From contig JAEDMA010000019.1 of the NCBI GenBank assembly GCA_016295005.1, positions 1 to 16,865 on the forward strand: a DNA stretch of 16,865 nucleotides, written 5' to 3'. Both the position numbers and the translations under genes were made by a program. This document shows positions 7,901-15,372 of this stretch, one piece after another (the first letter of the stretch is position 1; each line of letters opens with the position of its first letter). Below the pieces are notes generated by a model. The model did no database searches. It had not been told where the DNA came from and was given only the letters and a program-made list of their open reading frames with translations. This DNA is from Christensenellaceae bacterium. GTDB taxonomy: Bacteria; Bacillota; Clostridia; Christensenellales; Borkfalkiaceae.

Positions 7901-8793
7901 TGAAAAGAAGAACGGCGATTACCGGCAGAAAAAGACGGATGACGGCAGGCGACTATACGATATATGTTTTAATGGGGCTGGCGGCGCTTATCGCGCTGTA
8001 CCCGTTCTGGTTCGTACTTATAGGCTCGTTTAACGAGGGCGAAGATTATCTTTCGGGCGGCGTGTGGCTGTATACGAGAGTGTTCGACGCTTCGAGTTAC
8101 GGGTTCGTATTGAGAGACGCAAGACTCTGGAACGGATTTAAAACCACCATATTAAGGGTAGTTTTCGGCGTATCTTCCGCGCTTTTGTATACTTCGATGA
8201 CGGCGTACGGAATGACGAGAAGAAACTTAAAGTTCAAAAAATTCTTTTACTGGGCGAATATCGTCGCAATGTTTTTCGGCGGCGGACTTATACCGTTTTA
8301 TCTGTGGATGATAACGCTCGGTTTATACGAAAACTTTTTCGCGTACATTTTCCCGGGGTTGTACTCGGTATACAACATGATAGTGTTTTCCAGTTTCTTC
8401 CGTTCTATTCCCGAAGAAATGCACGAAGCGGCGCTGGTAGACGGAGCGAGCGAATATCTCATAATGTTTAAAATTTACTTTCCTATGTCGCTGCCTGCGT
8501 TCGCGACGGTAGGCTTGTGGCTTGGGTTAGCGCACTGGAACAACTACTTCGATACGATGATATATTGTTCGAGAACGGAATCTCTGCACACGTTGCAGTA
8601 TTATTTGTTGCAGGTAATAAAAGAATCTTCGAGTACGGAATCGGAAATTCCTCCCGAAATGAAGAACAGAATAAACACGCAGACAATATCATACGCGGCG
8701 ATAGTAATAGCCACAATACCTGTGCTTTGCATGTTCCCGCTGATTCAGAAAATAATAAAAAAGGGCGTAACCGTAGGTTCGCTTAAAGGATAA
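7900..8793 (+). CDS. ABC sugar importer permease, LplC/YtcP type
   Basis: A 297-residue membrane permease, second half of the transporter. The EAA loop is EAALVDGASEYLIMFKIYFP at residues 176-195. The C-terminus FPLIQKIIKKGVTVGSLKG is the hallmark ending of the LplC/YtcP group (usual form FPFxQKxFxKGxxxGxxKG). About six helices are visible, starting at about 20-43. The start codon overlaps the preceding stop by one base (TGATG). It forms a heterodimer with the preceding permease and receives substrate from the lipoprotein encoded next. Confidence 0.96.
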   Translation: MKRRTAITGRKRRMTAGDYTIYVLMGLAALIALYPFWFVLIGSFNEGEDYLSGGVWLYTRVFDASSYGFVLRDARLWNGFKTTILRVVFGVSSALLYTSMTAYGMTRRNLKFKKFFYWANIVAMFFGGGLIPFYLWMITLGLYENFFAYIFPGLYSVYNMIVFSSFFRSIPEEMHEAALVDGASEYLIMFKIYFPMSLPAFATVGLWLGLAHWNNYFDTMIYCSRTESLHTLQYYLLQVIKESSSTESEIPPEMKNRINTQTISYAAIVIATIPVLCMFPLIQKIIKKGVTVGSLKG

Positions 8794-8816
8794 AAAATAT
8801 AAAAAGGAGAAAAAAG

Positions 8817-10658
8817 ATGAAAGGGAAAAAAACGATAGCGATGCTTTTATGTCTGGCAAGCATAATGAGCGTGACCGCCTGCGGCGGAAACGGCATTTCG
8901 CTTAACTATCCCGACAGGGGATATGCTACCGCCGATAAAAACAGTTGGGAACAAATAGAAGAAGGCGACGGAGATATAACCGTACACTGGTACGTTCATA
9001 GCACAAGTTATACCAACCCCGCTTCTTTGGATACCAAGGTCGGTAATTACGTTTACCGGAAGACGGGCGTAAAAATCGAATGGATGAAACCGCTTGACGA
9101 TACGGGTTCCATGCTTTCCACTATGATAGCCGGCAATAACCTTCCCGACGTAATAAGCGTAGGCGCGGGTAGCGAAGAAAGATTCAATCTTCCTTTGGAA
9201 GGCTACGTTTATCCGATAGACGATCTGGCGGAAAAATACGCCCCGACCCTTTTAAACAGAATAGATAAAGATATTCGCGCCTGCTTCGTACAGGGCGACG
9301 GAAAGATATACGGACTTCCCAACCAGTTCTATACGACGGACGATATGAACGCGTATAAACAGCAGGAAGGTTCTACCATAATATCCAACGGCGCGCTGGT
9401 TGCGAGAAAGGACTGGCTCGACGAATACATAGCGTATAAAAAGTCGGAAGACCCGACCTGGACGGATAAAGAAGCGACCACACCCGACGGATTTGCCGAA
9501 ATGTGCCAATGGGTGAAAGACGAAAAGGGTATAAGTAACGATACTCCCACTCTTCTTTTAAGCCCGTTCCAGGGCACTTCGTCGTCCACGGCAATGCGCT
9601 GGATAATGCAGTATTTCTGCGTACCGAGAGAAGATAAAGACGGTAATCTCGTAAGAGAAAACACCAGCGAAAAATATCAGGAAGCGTTGTGGTTTCTGAA
9701 CAGATTATACAGAGAAAAAATAATTTATTCGGGTAACTTTACGGTAACTTCGGCAACTACCGGCGGACTTATCGCCAACGGAACGCCCTTCGCGTTTTTA
9801 GGTTCTCCGCAGGATTACGAAGCGCATTTTAAGTCGGCAGCAACAAAAGGAATCGAATATGTTCCTATCATTATAACAAACAAGGACGGCGACGCGCCGC
9901 AACTCACTTCTCTTGCCGGTAAAGGCGGTTGGAGATTTTCCATGATAACCAATAAATGCGCACGCCCCGACAGAGTAATCAAACTTTTCGACTTTTTGAT
10001 GAGCGACGAAGGACAATCGCTTTTCTTCGGAATTGAAAACGAAGAATACGAATACGAGGTAAGACCGGGCGAAGTCAAAGACGGAAAAACTTATAAATAC
10101 GGAAAGATAAAATGGAAGGAAAAGACGTGGAAAGACATACAGAATTCGCAGACGCAATCTTACGGATTCTTCTATTTCAATCCGCTCGTCAATCCTATGT
10201 ATCCCCGTCTTGCCGGGCCCAACGGCGAAATATTAAATACCTATTCCAACTACGTATTGTATAACTTAAAGGCGTCGCTGAACGATTACGTTTACATTGC
10301 GGACGCGTTTGCGTACGTGAGGGACGCAAGCGACCCGAGATACGAAGAAATGATAAGGAACAGTTCAAGCATAACTTCCGTTTATGCCACGCAGATACCG
10401 AAAATACTTACGGCGGAAACGGAACAAAAAGCCAAAGAAATATATTACTCGATGATAACGCAGGTTGACAAAATGGGTGCTATAGAACTGCACGAATTCG
10501 ATAACGAAATGTTTAGGAAGTTCAAAACGTCCTTAGGAATAACCTGGGGATTCCCGCCCAACGACCCGAACTCGGGATACAGTAAATTAAAAGTAGACTC
10601 GTTGTTCGGAAACTCGGCGTATAACAAAGAGATACCCGACGATATAATAAGAAAATAA
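8817..10658 (+). CDS. Extracellular solute-binding lipoprotein, LplA type
   Basis: A 613-residue lipoprotein and substrate receptor of the importer. The signal peptide ends in the lipobox VTAC with lipidated Cys22. The mature part has the long-form family 1 sugar-binding fold typical of LplA partners: an early segment KTGVKIEWMKPLDDTG, then MLSTMIAGNNLPDVI, then EGYVYPIDDLAEKYAPT. These proteins are longer (about 500-620 residues) than MalE-type receptors. The AAGGAG ribosome site at 8804-8809 with seven-base spacing is among the best in the operon, fitting a need for more receptor than permease. Abundant aromatic residues are consistent with stacking against sugar rings, but the ligand cannot be read from the sequence. 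Confidence 0.95.
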   Translation: MKGKKTIAMLLCLASIMSVTACGGNGISLNYPDRGYATADKNSWEQIEEGDGDITVHWYVHSTSYTNPASLDTKVGNYVYRKTGVKIEWMKPLDDTGSMLSTMIAGNNLPDVISVGAGSEERFNLPLEGYVYPIDDLAEKYAPTLLNRIDKDIRACFVQGDGKIYGLPNQFYTTDDMNAYKQQEGSTIISNGALVARKDWLDEYIAYKKSEDPTWTDKEATTPDGFAEMCQWVKDEKGISNDTPTLLLSPFQGTSSSTAMRWIMQYFCVPREDKDGNLVRENTSEKYQEALWFLNRLYREKIIYSGNFTVTSATTGGLIANGTPFAFLGSPQDYEAHFKSAATKGIEYVPIIITNKDGDAPQLTSLAGKGGWRFSMITNKCARPDRVIKLFDFLMSDEGQSLFFGIENEEYEYEVRPGEVKDGKTYKYGKIKWKEKTWKDIQNSQTQSYGFFYFNPLVNPMYPRLAGPNGEILNTYSNYVLYNLKASLNDYVYIADAFAYVRDASDPRYEEMIRNSSSITSVYATQIPKILTAETEQKAKEIYYSMITQVDKMGAIELHEFDNEMFRKFKTSLGITWGFPPNDPNSGYSKLKVDSLFGNSAYNKEIPDDIIRK

Positions 10659-10660
10659 AT

Positions 10661-11575
10661 ATGAAAAAGATAAAAGCGATAATAGATATGGATATCGGCG
10701 ACGATATCGACGACGCGTTCGCGCTGCAATACGCGATAAACCACCCCGATTTTGAAATATTAGGCGTAACGGTAATGTATAAAAACTGTTACCAACGCGC
10801 AAAGATGGCGCGCGCGTTGTTAGAGAAGAACGGGATAACCAACGTCGGGGTGTATATGGGATACGATAAACCTCTGGTAGAAGAGATAAAGCCTTTCTGG
10901 TACGAAAGTATCGGAAAGGACGGCAAAGCCAACCTTTTATCGTGGGAAGACAGTCTTGAAAAGTACCCCGTAGAAGAACAGCACGCCGTAGATTTTATGA
11001 TAGAAACGGCGAAAAAGTACCCGGGCGAAGTAACTCTTTTCGGCATCGGACCTATGACGAATATTGCAAAAGCAATAGAAAAAGCGCCCGAAGAGATGAA
11101 GAAACTCAAAGAAATAATACTTATGAGCGGCAATAGGGATATGATACTCGAATATAATCTTATGGTAGATCCGGAAGCCGCGAAGATAGTATACGACAGC
11201 GAAATTCCCGTAACGCTCGTCGGCGGAAACGTAACGTTAAAGTGCAACTTTTTCCAACGCCACTTAAAAAGGGAACTCGCGATGAAAGGCGAAGCGTTCG
11301 ACTTTCTGAACGAAATGATGATGAAGTGGATATCGTATAACATGCGACCGCCCATAATGCACGACGCCTTAACGCTGTCGGTAGCGGCGCACGACTACGT
11401 AAAATTCACGCCGCTTTCGGTAGAAGTGCAGACGGAAAACGGAAAACGCGGCAAAATAGCGGTAACCGAGCCGATAGAAGGCAAAAAGGTTTTCCCTGCG
11501 TCGCTTTCGGTGGATAGCGCGGGATTTTTAGACCACTTTTTCGAGATAATGGAAAAGACGGGTAAAAAAGAATAA
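10661..11575 (+). CDS. Nucleoside hydrolase-family (IUNH) N-glycosidase
   Basis: A 304-residue cytoplasmic enzyme, no signal peptide. The family hydrolyses the N-glycosidic bond of ribonucleosides to base and ribose, using a calcium ion held by an Asp cluster. Visible here: the N-terminal metal motif D9-M-D11-I-G13-D-D-I-D17-D18-A, with two residues more than the textbook DxDxGxDDA (a variant I remember from a subgroup); the middle motif EYNLMVDPEAA with E164 and N166; and H234-D235, equivalent to the C-terminal His-Asp pair. Length fits the family (about 310). It lies two bases after the binding-protein stop and, unusually here, lacks a recognisable Shine-Dalgarno site, so it probably depends on translational coupling. 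In this context the substrate may be a riboside or another glycoside rather than a housekeeping nucleoside. Family is secure; substrate is not. Confidence 0.92.
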   Translation: MKKIKAIIDMDIGDDIDDAFALQYAINHPDFEILGVTVMYKNCYQRAKMARALLEKNGITNVGVYMGYDKPLVEEIKPFWYESIGKDGKANLLSWEDSLEKYPVEEQHAVDFMIETAKKYPGEVTLFGIGPMTNIAKAIEKAPEEMKKLKEIILMSGNRDMILEYNLMVDPEAAKIVYDSEIPVTLVGGNVTLKCNFFQRHLKRELAMKGEAFDFLNEMMMKWISYNMRPPIMHDALTLSVAAHDYVKFTPLSVEVQTENGKRGKIAVTEPIEGKKVFPASLSVDSAGFLDHFFEIMEKTGKKE

Positions 11576-11588
11576 GGACGGATAAAGG

Positions 11589-13316
11589 GTGAAAAAGAGA
11601 ATAAGCAAACTGTTTGCCGTGATACTTGCTTTGTCGGCGATAGCCGTTGCCGTTCCGAAAACGGGAACGGTAGAAATAGAAGCCGAGAGTTACGGAAAGA
11701 TAGTAAACAGAAAAGAAGTCGCGATAGAAGTAGACGGCTTGTCGGTAAAAACCACGAGCGCGTGGAAACAGGGTTCGGACACGAAGTTTTCGGTAAACGT
11801 AGGCAAAATCGCGGTAGAAGATAACGGTTATCTCGCGATAAACTTAAAACTTGCCAAAGTGAACTACGATTATTTCGTATGTAGATTAGGCGTAAACGGC
11901 AAACTGTTCGATATGGGCGACGCCGGTACGGGCGGAAGCGCGGGCAACAGTTATAAAGCGGTAAGCAACGGAACCACTATAAACGTAAACCAGAAGTTCG
12001 GGTATTTTTTCAACTTTCCCAAGGGTTTTGACGGAACGATATATATTCCTGCGGAACTCGTCGGCGTAGACGGCGAACGGGTAAGCGAAGTCACCGAACT
12101 GAACGTCAGCGTGGACTCGTCGTATACCGAAAGACAGTCGAATATAGTATGGAATCGTGTGTACGCGTGTAAAGAAATCGGCGACGCGCCCGAAGCGGCG
12201 TTCGAATTTTCCGGGCTCTTATCGAGCGATAACGGAAGCGTGAACGACTACCGTTTTTCCTGTACGGGCAATTTAGAGTGCAGTATAGAAAAGGGAACGT
12301 ATACCGACTACGCGTGCGACGGCGCGATGATAAACGAAGAAATCGGCAACGCTTTGAAAGTCGGGATAAACAAAACGAGCGCTTGCGGCGAAGAACTCAC
12401 GGGCGCGGATTTATACAGTTGGCTTAAAATCGACTTGAAAGACAGGGCGTTTGCGCCGAAAGACGGGCTTGCCGTAAAGATATACGGATATTCGTCGTCG
12501 GTTTCGTTCAAACTTTATCTCGAAACGGAGAACGGCGCGAAGTATAAACCGAATATAAGCGAAACCGGTACCACGGGAACGTTCCGTTTCGTAACGGTAA
12601 GCGGAGAAATATCCACCGTGGGGGCAAGACTCGGAAACGTTTACGTGCTAAGGGGCAAATCGGGAACGCTTTATATTCCGTACGCGGATATGACGCCGAT
12701 AACCAAATCGTCGGAATTTATGGGCGAAACGCCGGTAAAAGCGGAAGGACTTAATAAAGTCACGGCGATATATATCGGAATGAGATATCTGCACAGTAAC
12801 GGCAAATACGTGGCGATAGGTTCGTTTGCCAACGTAGACGTAAAGAAGAACGAAGTCACCGAAATAATAAACACGGCGAAACTTTCGGACGAAGAACTGA
12901 ACTTTGACGATATAACGAGCGGCACGGTAATAAAAGCGCTTGGCGAAGGACAAAGAATCGTCAACTGGAACTGGGGCAAATTCGACCCGAGACTGCTTCC
13001 CGAATACAGAGATTTCGAAGGACTTAAAAATCTTATCGAAGCGTGTAAGAGAATAGACGAAAGCAAATATACCGAAGAAAGTTTGAAAAATCTTAAAGAC
13101 AAGATAATCGTAGCCGAACTTATGCTCGAAAACGATTTTGCTTCGGCGAGCGACGTGGAAAGGACGTATAAAGATTTAAGTAAAGCCAAGTTCGAAATGG
13201 AAAGAAAGGGCGGCGGCTGTAACGGCAACGCGTACGGCGGAACGTTAATCGTATCTGCGGCGGCGATAGCGATTGCGGCGATGCTGGCGAAGATAAGGAG
13301 AAAATCGTATGATTAA
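11589..13316 (+). CDS. Surface protein: two jelly-roll-like modules, FIVAR-like region, Gly-Cys CTERM-like anchor
   Basis: A 575-residue exported protein with a GTG start, supported by AAGGA at 11574-11578 and a classic signal peptide right after it (MKKR, then hydrophobic to about residue 22). Two modules of the family shared across the window follow: about 40-197 with GFDGTIYIPAEL (146-157), and about 270-420 with GKSGTLYIPYADM (356-368). Residues about 475-537 (LKNLIEACKRID, then SKYTEESLKNLKDKI) are helical and match the FIVAR pattern found in Gram-positive surface proteins. The tail is GGGC (541-544), a hydrophobic helix (about 551-567) and KIRRK: the third CTERM-like anchor. It has no InlB-type repeats. 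Lying between the nucleoside hydrolase and the lipoprotein gene, it presumably binds the same surface ligand. Confidence 0.83.
   Translation: MKKRISKLFAVILALSAIAVAVPKTGTVEIEAESYGKIVNRKEVAIEVDGLSVKTTSAWKQGSDTKFSVNVGKIAVEDNGYLAINLKLAKVNYDYFVCRLGVNGKLFDMGDAGTGGSAGNSYKAVSNGTTINVNQKFGYFFNFPKGFDGTIYIPAELVGVDGERVSEVTELNVSVDSSYTERQSNIVWNRVYACKEIGDAPEAAFEFSGLLSSDNGSVNDYRFSCTGNLECSIEKGTYTDYACDGAMINEEIGNALKVGINKTSACGEELTGADLYSWLKIDLKDRAFAPKDGLAVKIYGYSSSVSFKLYLETENGAKYKPNISETGTTGTFRFVTVSGEISTVGARLGNVYVLRGKSGTLYIPYADMTPITKSSEFMGETPVKAEGLNKVTAIYIGMRYLHSNGKYVAIGSFANVDVKKNEVTEIINTAKLSDEELNFDDITSGTVIKALGEGQRIVNWNWGKFDPRLLPEYRDFEGLKNLIEACKRIDESKYTEESLKNLKDKIIVAELMLENDFASASDVERTYKDLSKAKFEMERKGGGCNGNAYGGTLIVSAAAIAIAAMLAKIRRKSYD
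13209..13313 (+). other. CTERM-like C-terminal sorting tail (GGGC-helix-basic)
   Basis: Residues 541-575 read GGGC-NGNAYGG, then a hydrophobic Ala/Ile helix, then KIRRKSYD. This is the closest of the three tails to the Gly-rich Cys form of described CTERM signals. Confidence 0.65.
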
Positions 13317-14505
13317 AAAAGCGATAACCCTCTTGGTAACCATAATAGTAACGCTGACCGCGCTAGTTTCATCAGGTTGCGGAGCGGACGTAAGCGGAAT
13401 GACCCCCGAATACGACACGGGTCTTATGTTCGACGAATATATGGGAACGAGTTACTATAACTACTGTAATTCGACGATAGTAAAGGGCGACGACGCATAT
13501 CTGTGGTATTGCAGAAACCGCGGCTCGGCGGTGCAGGGCGACAGGATAGCCTTCCGTCAGGGCAAGAAAAAGAACGGCGTGTGGTACTGGTCGGAGCCGA
13601 CCTACGCGTTAGACCCCGCGGGTGAAAACGCGTGGGATTGCGCGGGACAGTGCGACCCCAACGTAATAAAAGGGAAATTCGGATACGACGGCAAAACTTA
13701 CGAATATTTAATGGCGTATTTAGGCGGCGACGGAGTAGGAAACTACGGTTGCGCGTTCGGGTTTGCGGTGTCGGAAAGCATTTACGGACCGTGGAAACGG
13801 GTAGATACGGTAAGTCCGCTCATATCTTTTAACGAATTATATCCGAACGCGGGCAATCTCGACCCCGAAAAGAGTTATTTGTGGGGCGCGGGTCAACCGT
13901 CGATGATAAGCGCGGATAAACAGGGAAGAATACTACTTTTTTATACCTATCATACCGACGTCGATTTAGGAACGGACACAAGTTGGACGGTATTTGCCGA
14001 ACGCTGGGATTTTTCGGATATGAATAACCCGATAAAAGAATTTTCGGTAAAAATGCGCGCAAGGGGATTAAAGAGAAGAACGGGCTCGGAAGACACGTTT
14101 ACCAACGCGGATTTTATGTACGACCCCGAAAGACAGGTCCTTTACGTAGCAACCGACGTTCACCCCTTCGGTCTTGCTTATAAAGACGGCGAAGCTTACC
14201 CCGACAACATGCCGAATATCGGAAGAGTTGCGTACGCCGATATGACTATGGAAAAAGACGGAGTAATCGGCGACACGTTAAACCTTACCGACGGCGATAT
14301 GCTGTGGACGGATTTAGTGCAGATAAGTAAAGAAAACACGGGGTGTTTAAGAAACAGCAATCTCGGGTTTTTCAGAAACGAATACGGCTATATGGCGTAT
14401 CCGGATAAACTTGAATGGGGATTTTCGTCGTCAAAGACCAGCCCCGTAGAAGACAATTCGCTGTATTACACCTGGCGGATATACAGATACGAGTACAAAC
14501 TGTAA
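13309..14505 (+). CDS. Lipoprotein with glycosidase-like beta-propeller appearance
   Basis: A 398-residue exported protein whose ATG overlaps the previous stop by 8 bases, with AAGGAG at 13295-13300. The signal peptide ends SSGC, so Cys24 is the likely lipidated residue, although Ser at -3 is not the preferred lipobox residue. The mature part is rich in Tyr and Trp and repeats a blade-like pattern: CDPNVI (115-120) followed by YLMAYLGG, then GPWKRVD; GAGQPSMI (194-201) followed by ILLFYTYH; TNADFMYD (265-272) followed by LYVATD; and NLGFFRNEYGYMAY. Such D-P-x-V/I and G-Q-P-S strands recur in five-bladed propellers of the GH43/GH32/GH130-like type, so Asp116 is a candidate catalytic residue. 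I could not match it to a named GH family. It may be an extracellular glycosidase or a catalytically dead binding protein. Confidence 0.7.
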   Translation: MIKKAITLLVTIIVTLTALVSSGCGADVSGMTPEYDTGLMFDEYMGTSYYNYCNSTIVKGDDAYLWYCRNRGSAVQGDRIAFRQGKKKNGVWYWSEPTYALDPAGENAWDCAGQCDPNVIKGKFGYDGKTYEYLMAYLGGDGVGNYGCAFGFAVSESIYGPWKRVDTVSPLISFNELYPNAGNLDPEKSYLWGAGQPSMISADKQGRILLFYTYHTDVDLGTDTSWTVFAERWDFSDMNNPIKEFSVKMRARGLKRRTGSEDTFTNADFMYDPERQVLYVATDVHPFGLAYKDGEAYPDNMPNIGRVAYADMTMEKDGVIGDTLNLTDGDMLWTDLVQISKENTGCLRNSNLGFFRNEYGYMAYPDKLEWGFSSSKTSPVEDNSLYYTWRIYRYEYKL

Positions 14506-14517
14506 GGAGCAGAAAAA

Positions 14518-15372
14518 ATGGACTTTAAACAATTAGAAAGATTCAGCGCGGATATAAGGATAACCATGCTTAAAGAAATGGCGTATTTGGGTTCGGGTCA
14601 CGTAGGCGGAAGCGCGTCGATAGCGGACGTACTTGCGGTACTGTACGGCGCGGAGATGAAAATAGACCCCGCTAATCCGCAAGACCCCGACAGAGACAGA
14701 TTCGTTTTGTCGAAAGGGCATTGCGGACCCGCTCTTTACGCGACGTTGGCGCTGAAAAACTTTTTCCCCATGGAATGGCTTAAAACCCTGAATAAGGGGG
14801 GAACGAAACTTCCGAGCCACGCCGACATGAAAAAAACGCCCGGAATAGATATGAGTACGGGTTCGTTAGGACAAGGTATATCCTGCGCCGCCGGAATCGC
14901 GCTGGGGCTTAAAATGCAGAAAAAAGACAATTACGTATACTGTATAATCGGCGACGGCGAAATGCAGGAAGGGCAGGTTTACGAAGCGCTGATGTTCGCT
15001 AACCAACAAAAGCTCGATAACTTCGTCGTATTTCTCGACTGGAACAAAAAGCAACTCGACGACAGAGTGGAAAAGATATGCGACCCCATTAGCCCCGAAG
15101 AAAAATTCAGAGCGTTCGGTTTAGACGCGGTAACGTGTAAAGGGTACGACGTAAAAGATATTTACGAAGCGATAGAACGCGCGAAAACGGTTAAAGGCAA
15201 AGCGCACGCGATAGTGCTCGATACATGGAAAGGAATGGGAATGAACTTTGCCGAAAAGGTAGGGTATAACCACTTCCTTACGGTGACGGACGAAATAGCC
15301 GATTCGGCTATAAAAGAAATCGAAAATAGACTTGCGAACGGGACCTATCCCAAGGGAGATTTAGTATGGTAA
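14518..15372 (+). CDS. Transketolase N-terminal subunit (split transketolase)
   Basis: A 284-residue cytoplasmic thiamine-diphosphate enzyme subunit. Visible motifs: SGHVGGS with H28, SKGHCGPALYA with H68, GSLGQG (115-120), and the cofactor-metal motif GDGEMQEG (145-152) ending in DWN (174-176). It pairs with the next gene to form the active site; together they transfer a two-carbon ketol unit between sugars. The usual W-H-G-x-x-P segment near the end is replaced by YNHFLTV around residue 250, which suggests a specialised rather than housekeeping form. The AAGGAG site at 14504-14509 is well placed, and the gene overlaps the C subunit by 7 bases. Split transketolases of this size are common in Clostridia and in sugar-specific operons. 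Confidence 0.95.
   Translation: MDFKQLERFSADIRITMLKEMAYLGSGHVGGSASIADVLAVLYGAEMKIDPANPQDPDRDRFVLSKGHCGPALYATLALKNFFPMEWLKTLNKGGTKLPSHADMKKTPGIDMSTGSLGQGISCAAGIALGLKMQKKDNYVYCIIGDGEMQEGQVYEALMFANQQKLDNFVVFLDWNKKQLDDRVEKICDPISPEEKFRAFGLDAVTCKGYDVKDIYEAIERAKTVKGKAHAIVLDTWKGMGMNFAEKVGYNHFLTVTDEIADSAIKEIENRLANGTYPKGDLVW

Noticed and set aside
10789..11355. Minus-strand open frame of 188 codons opposite the nucleoside hydrolase
   Set aside because: The hydrophobic, Ser-rich product looks membrane-like but simply mirrors the hydrolase frame, whose metal-binding and catalytic motifs are intact.
12671..13228. Minus-strand open frame of 185 codons opposite the third surface protein
   Set aside because: It is an antisense shadow; the + strand frame has a signal peptide, repeated modules and an anchor.
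2924..13316. LPXTG-type sortase signals in the surface proteins
   Set aside because: No LPxTG or close variant precedes the C-terminal helices; the conserved element is Gly-Cys.
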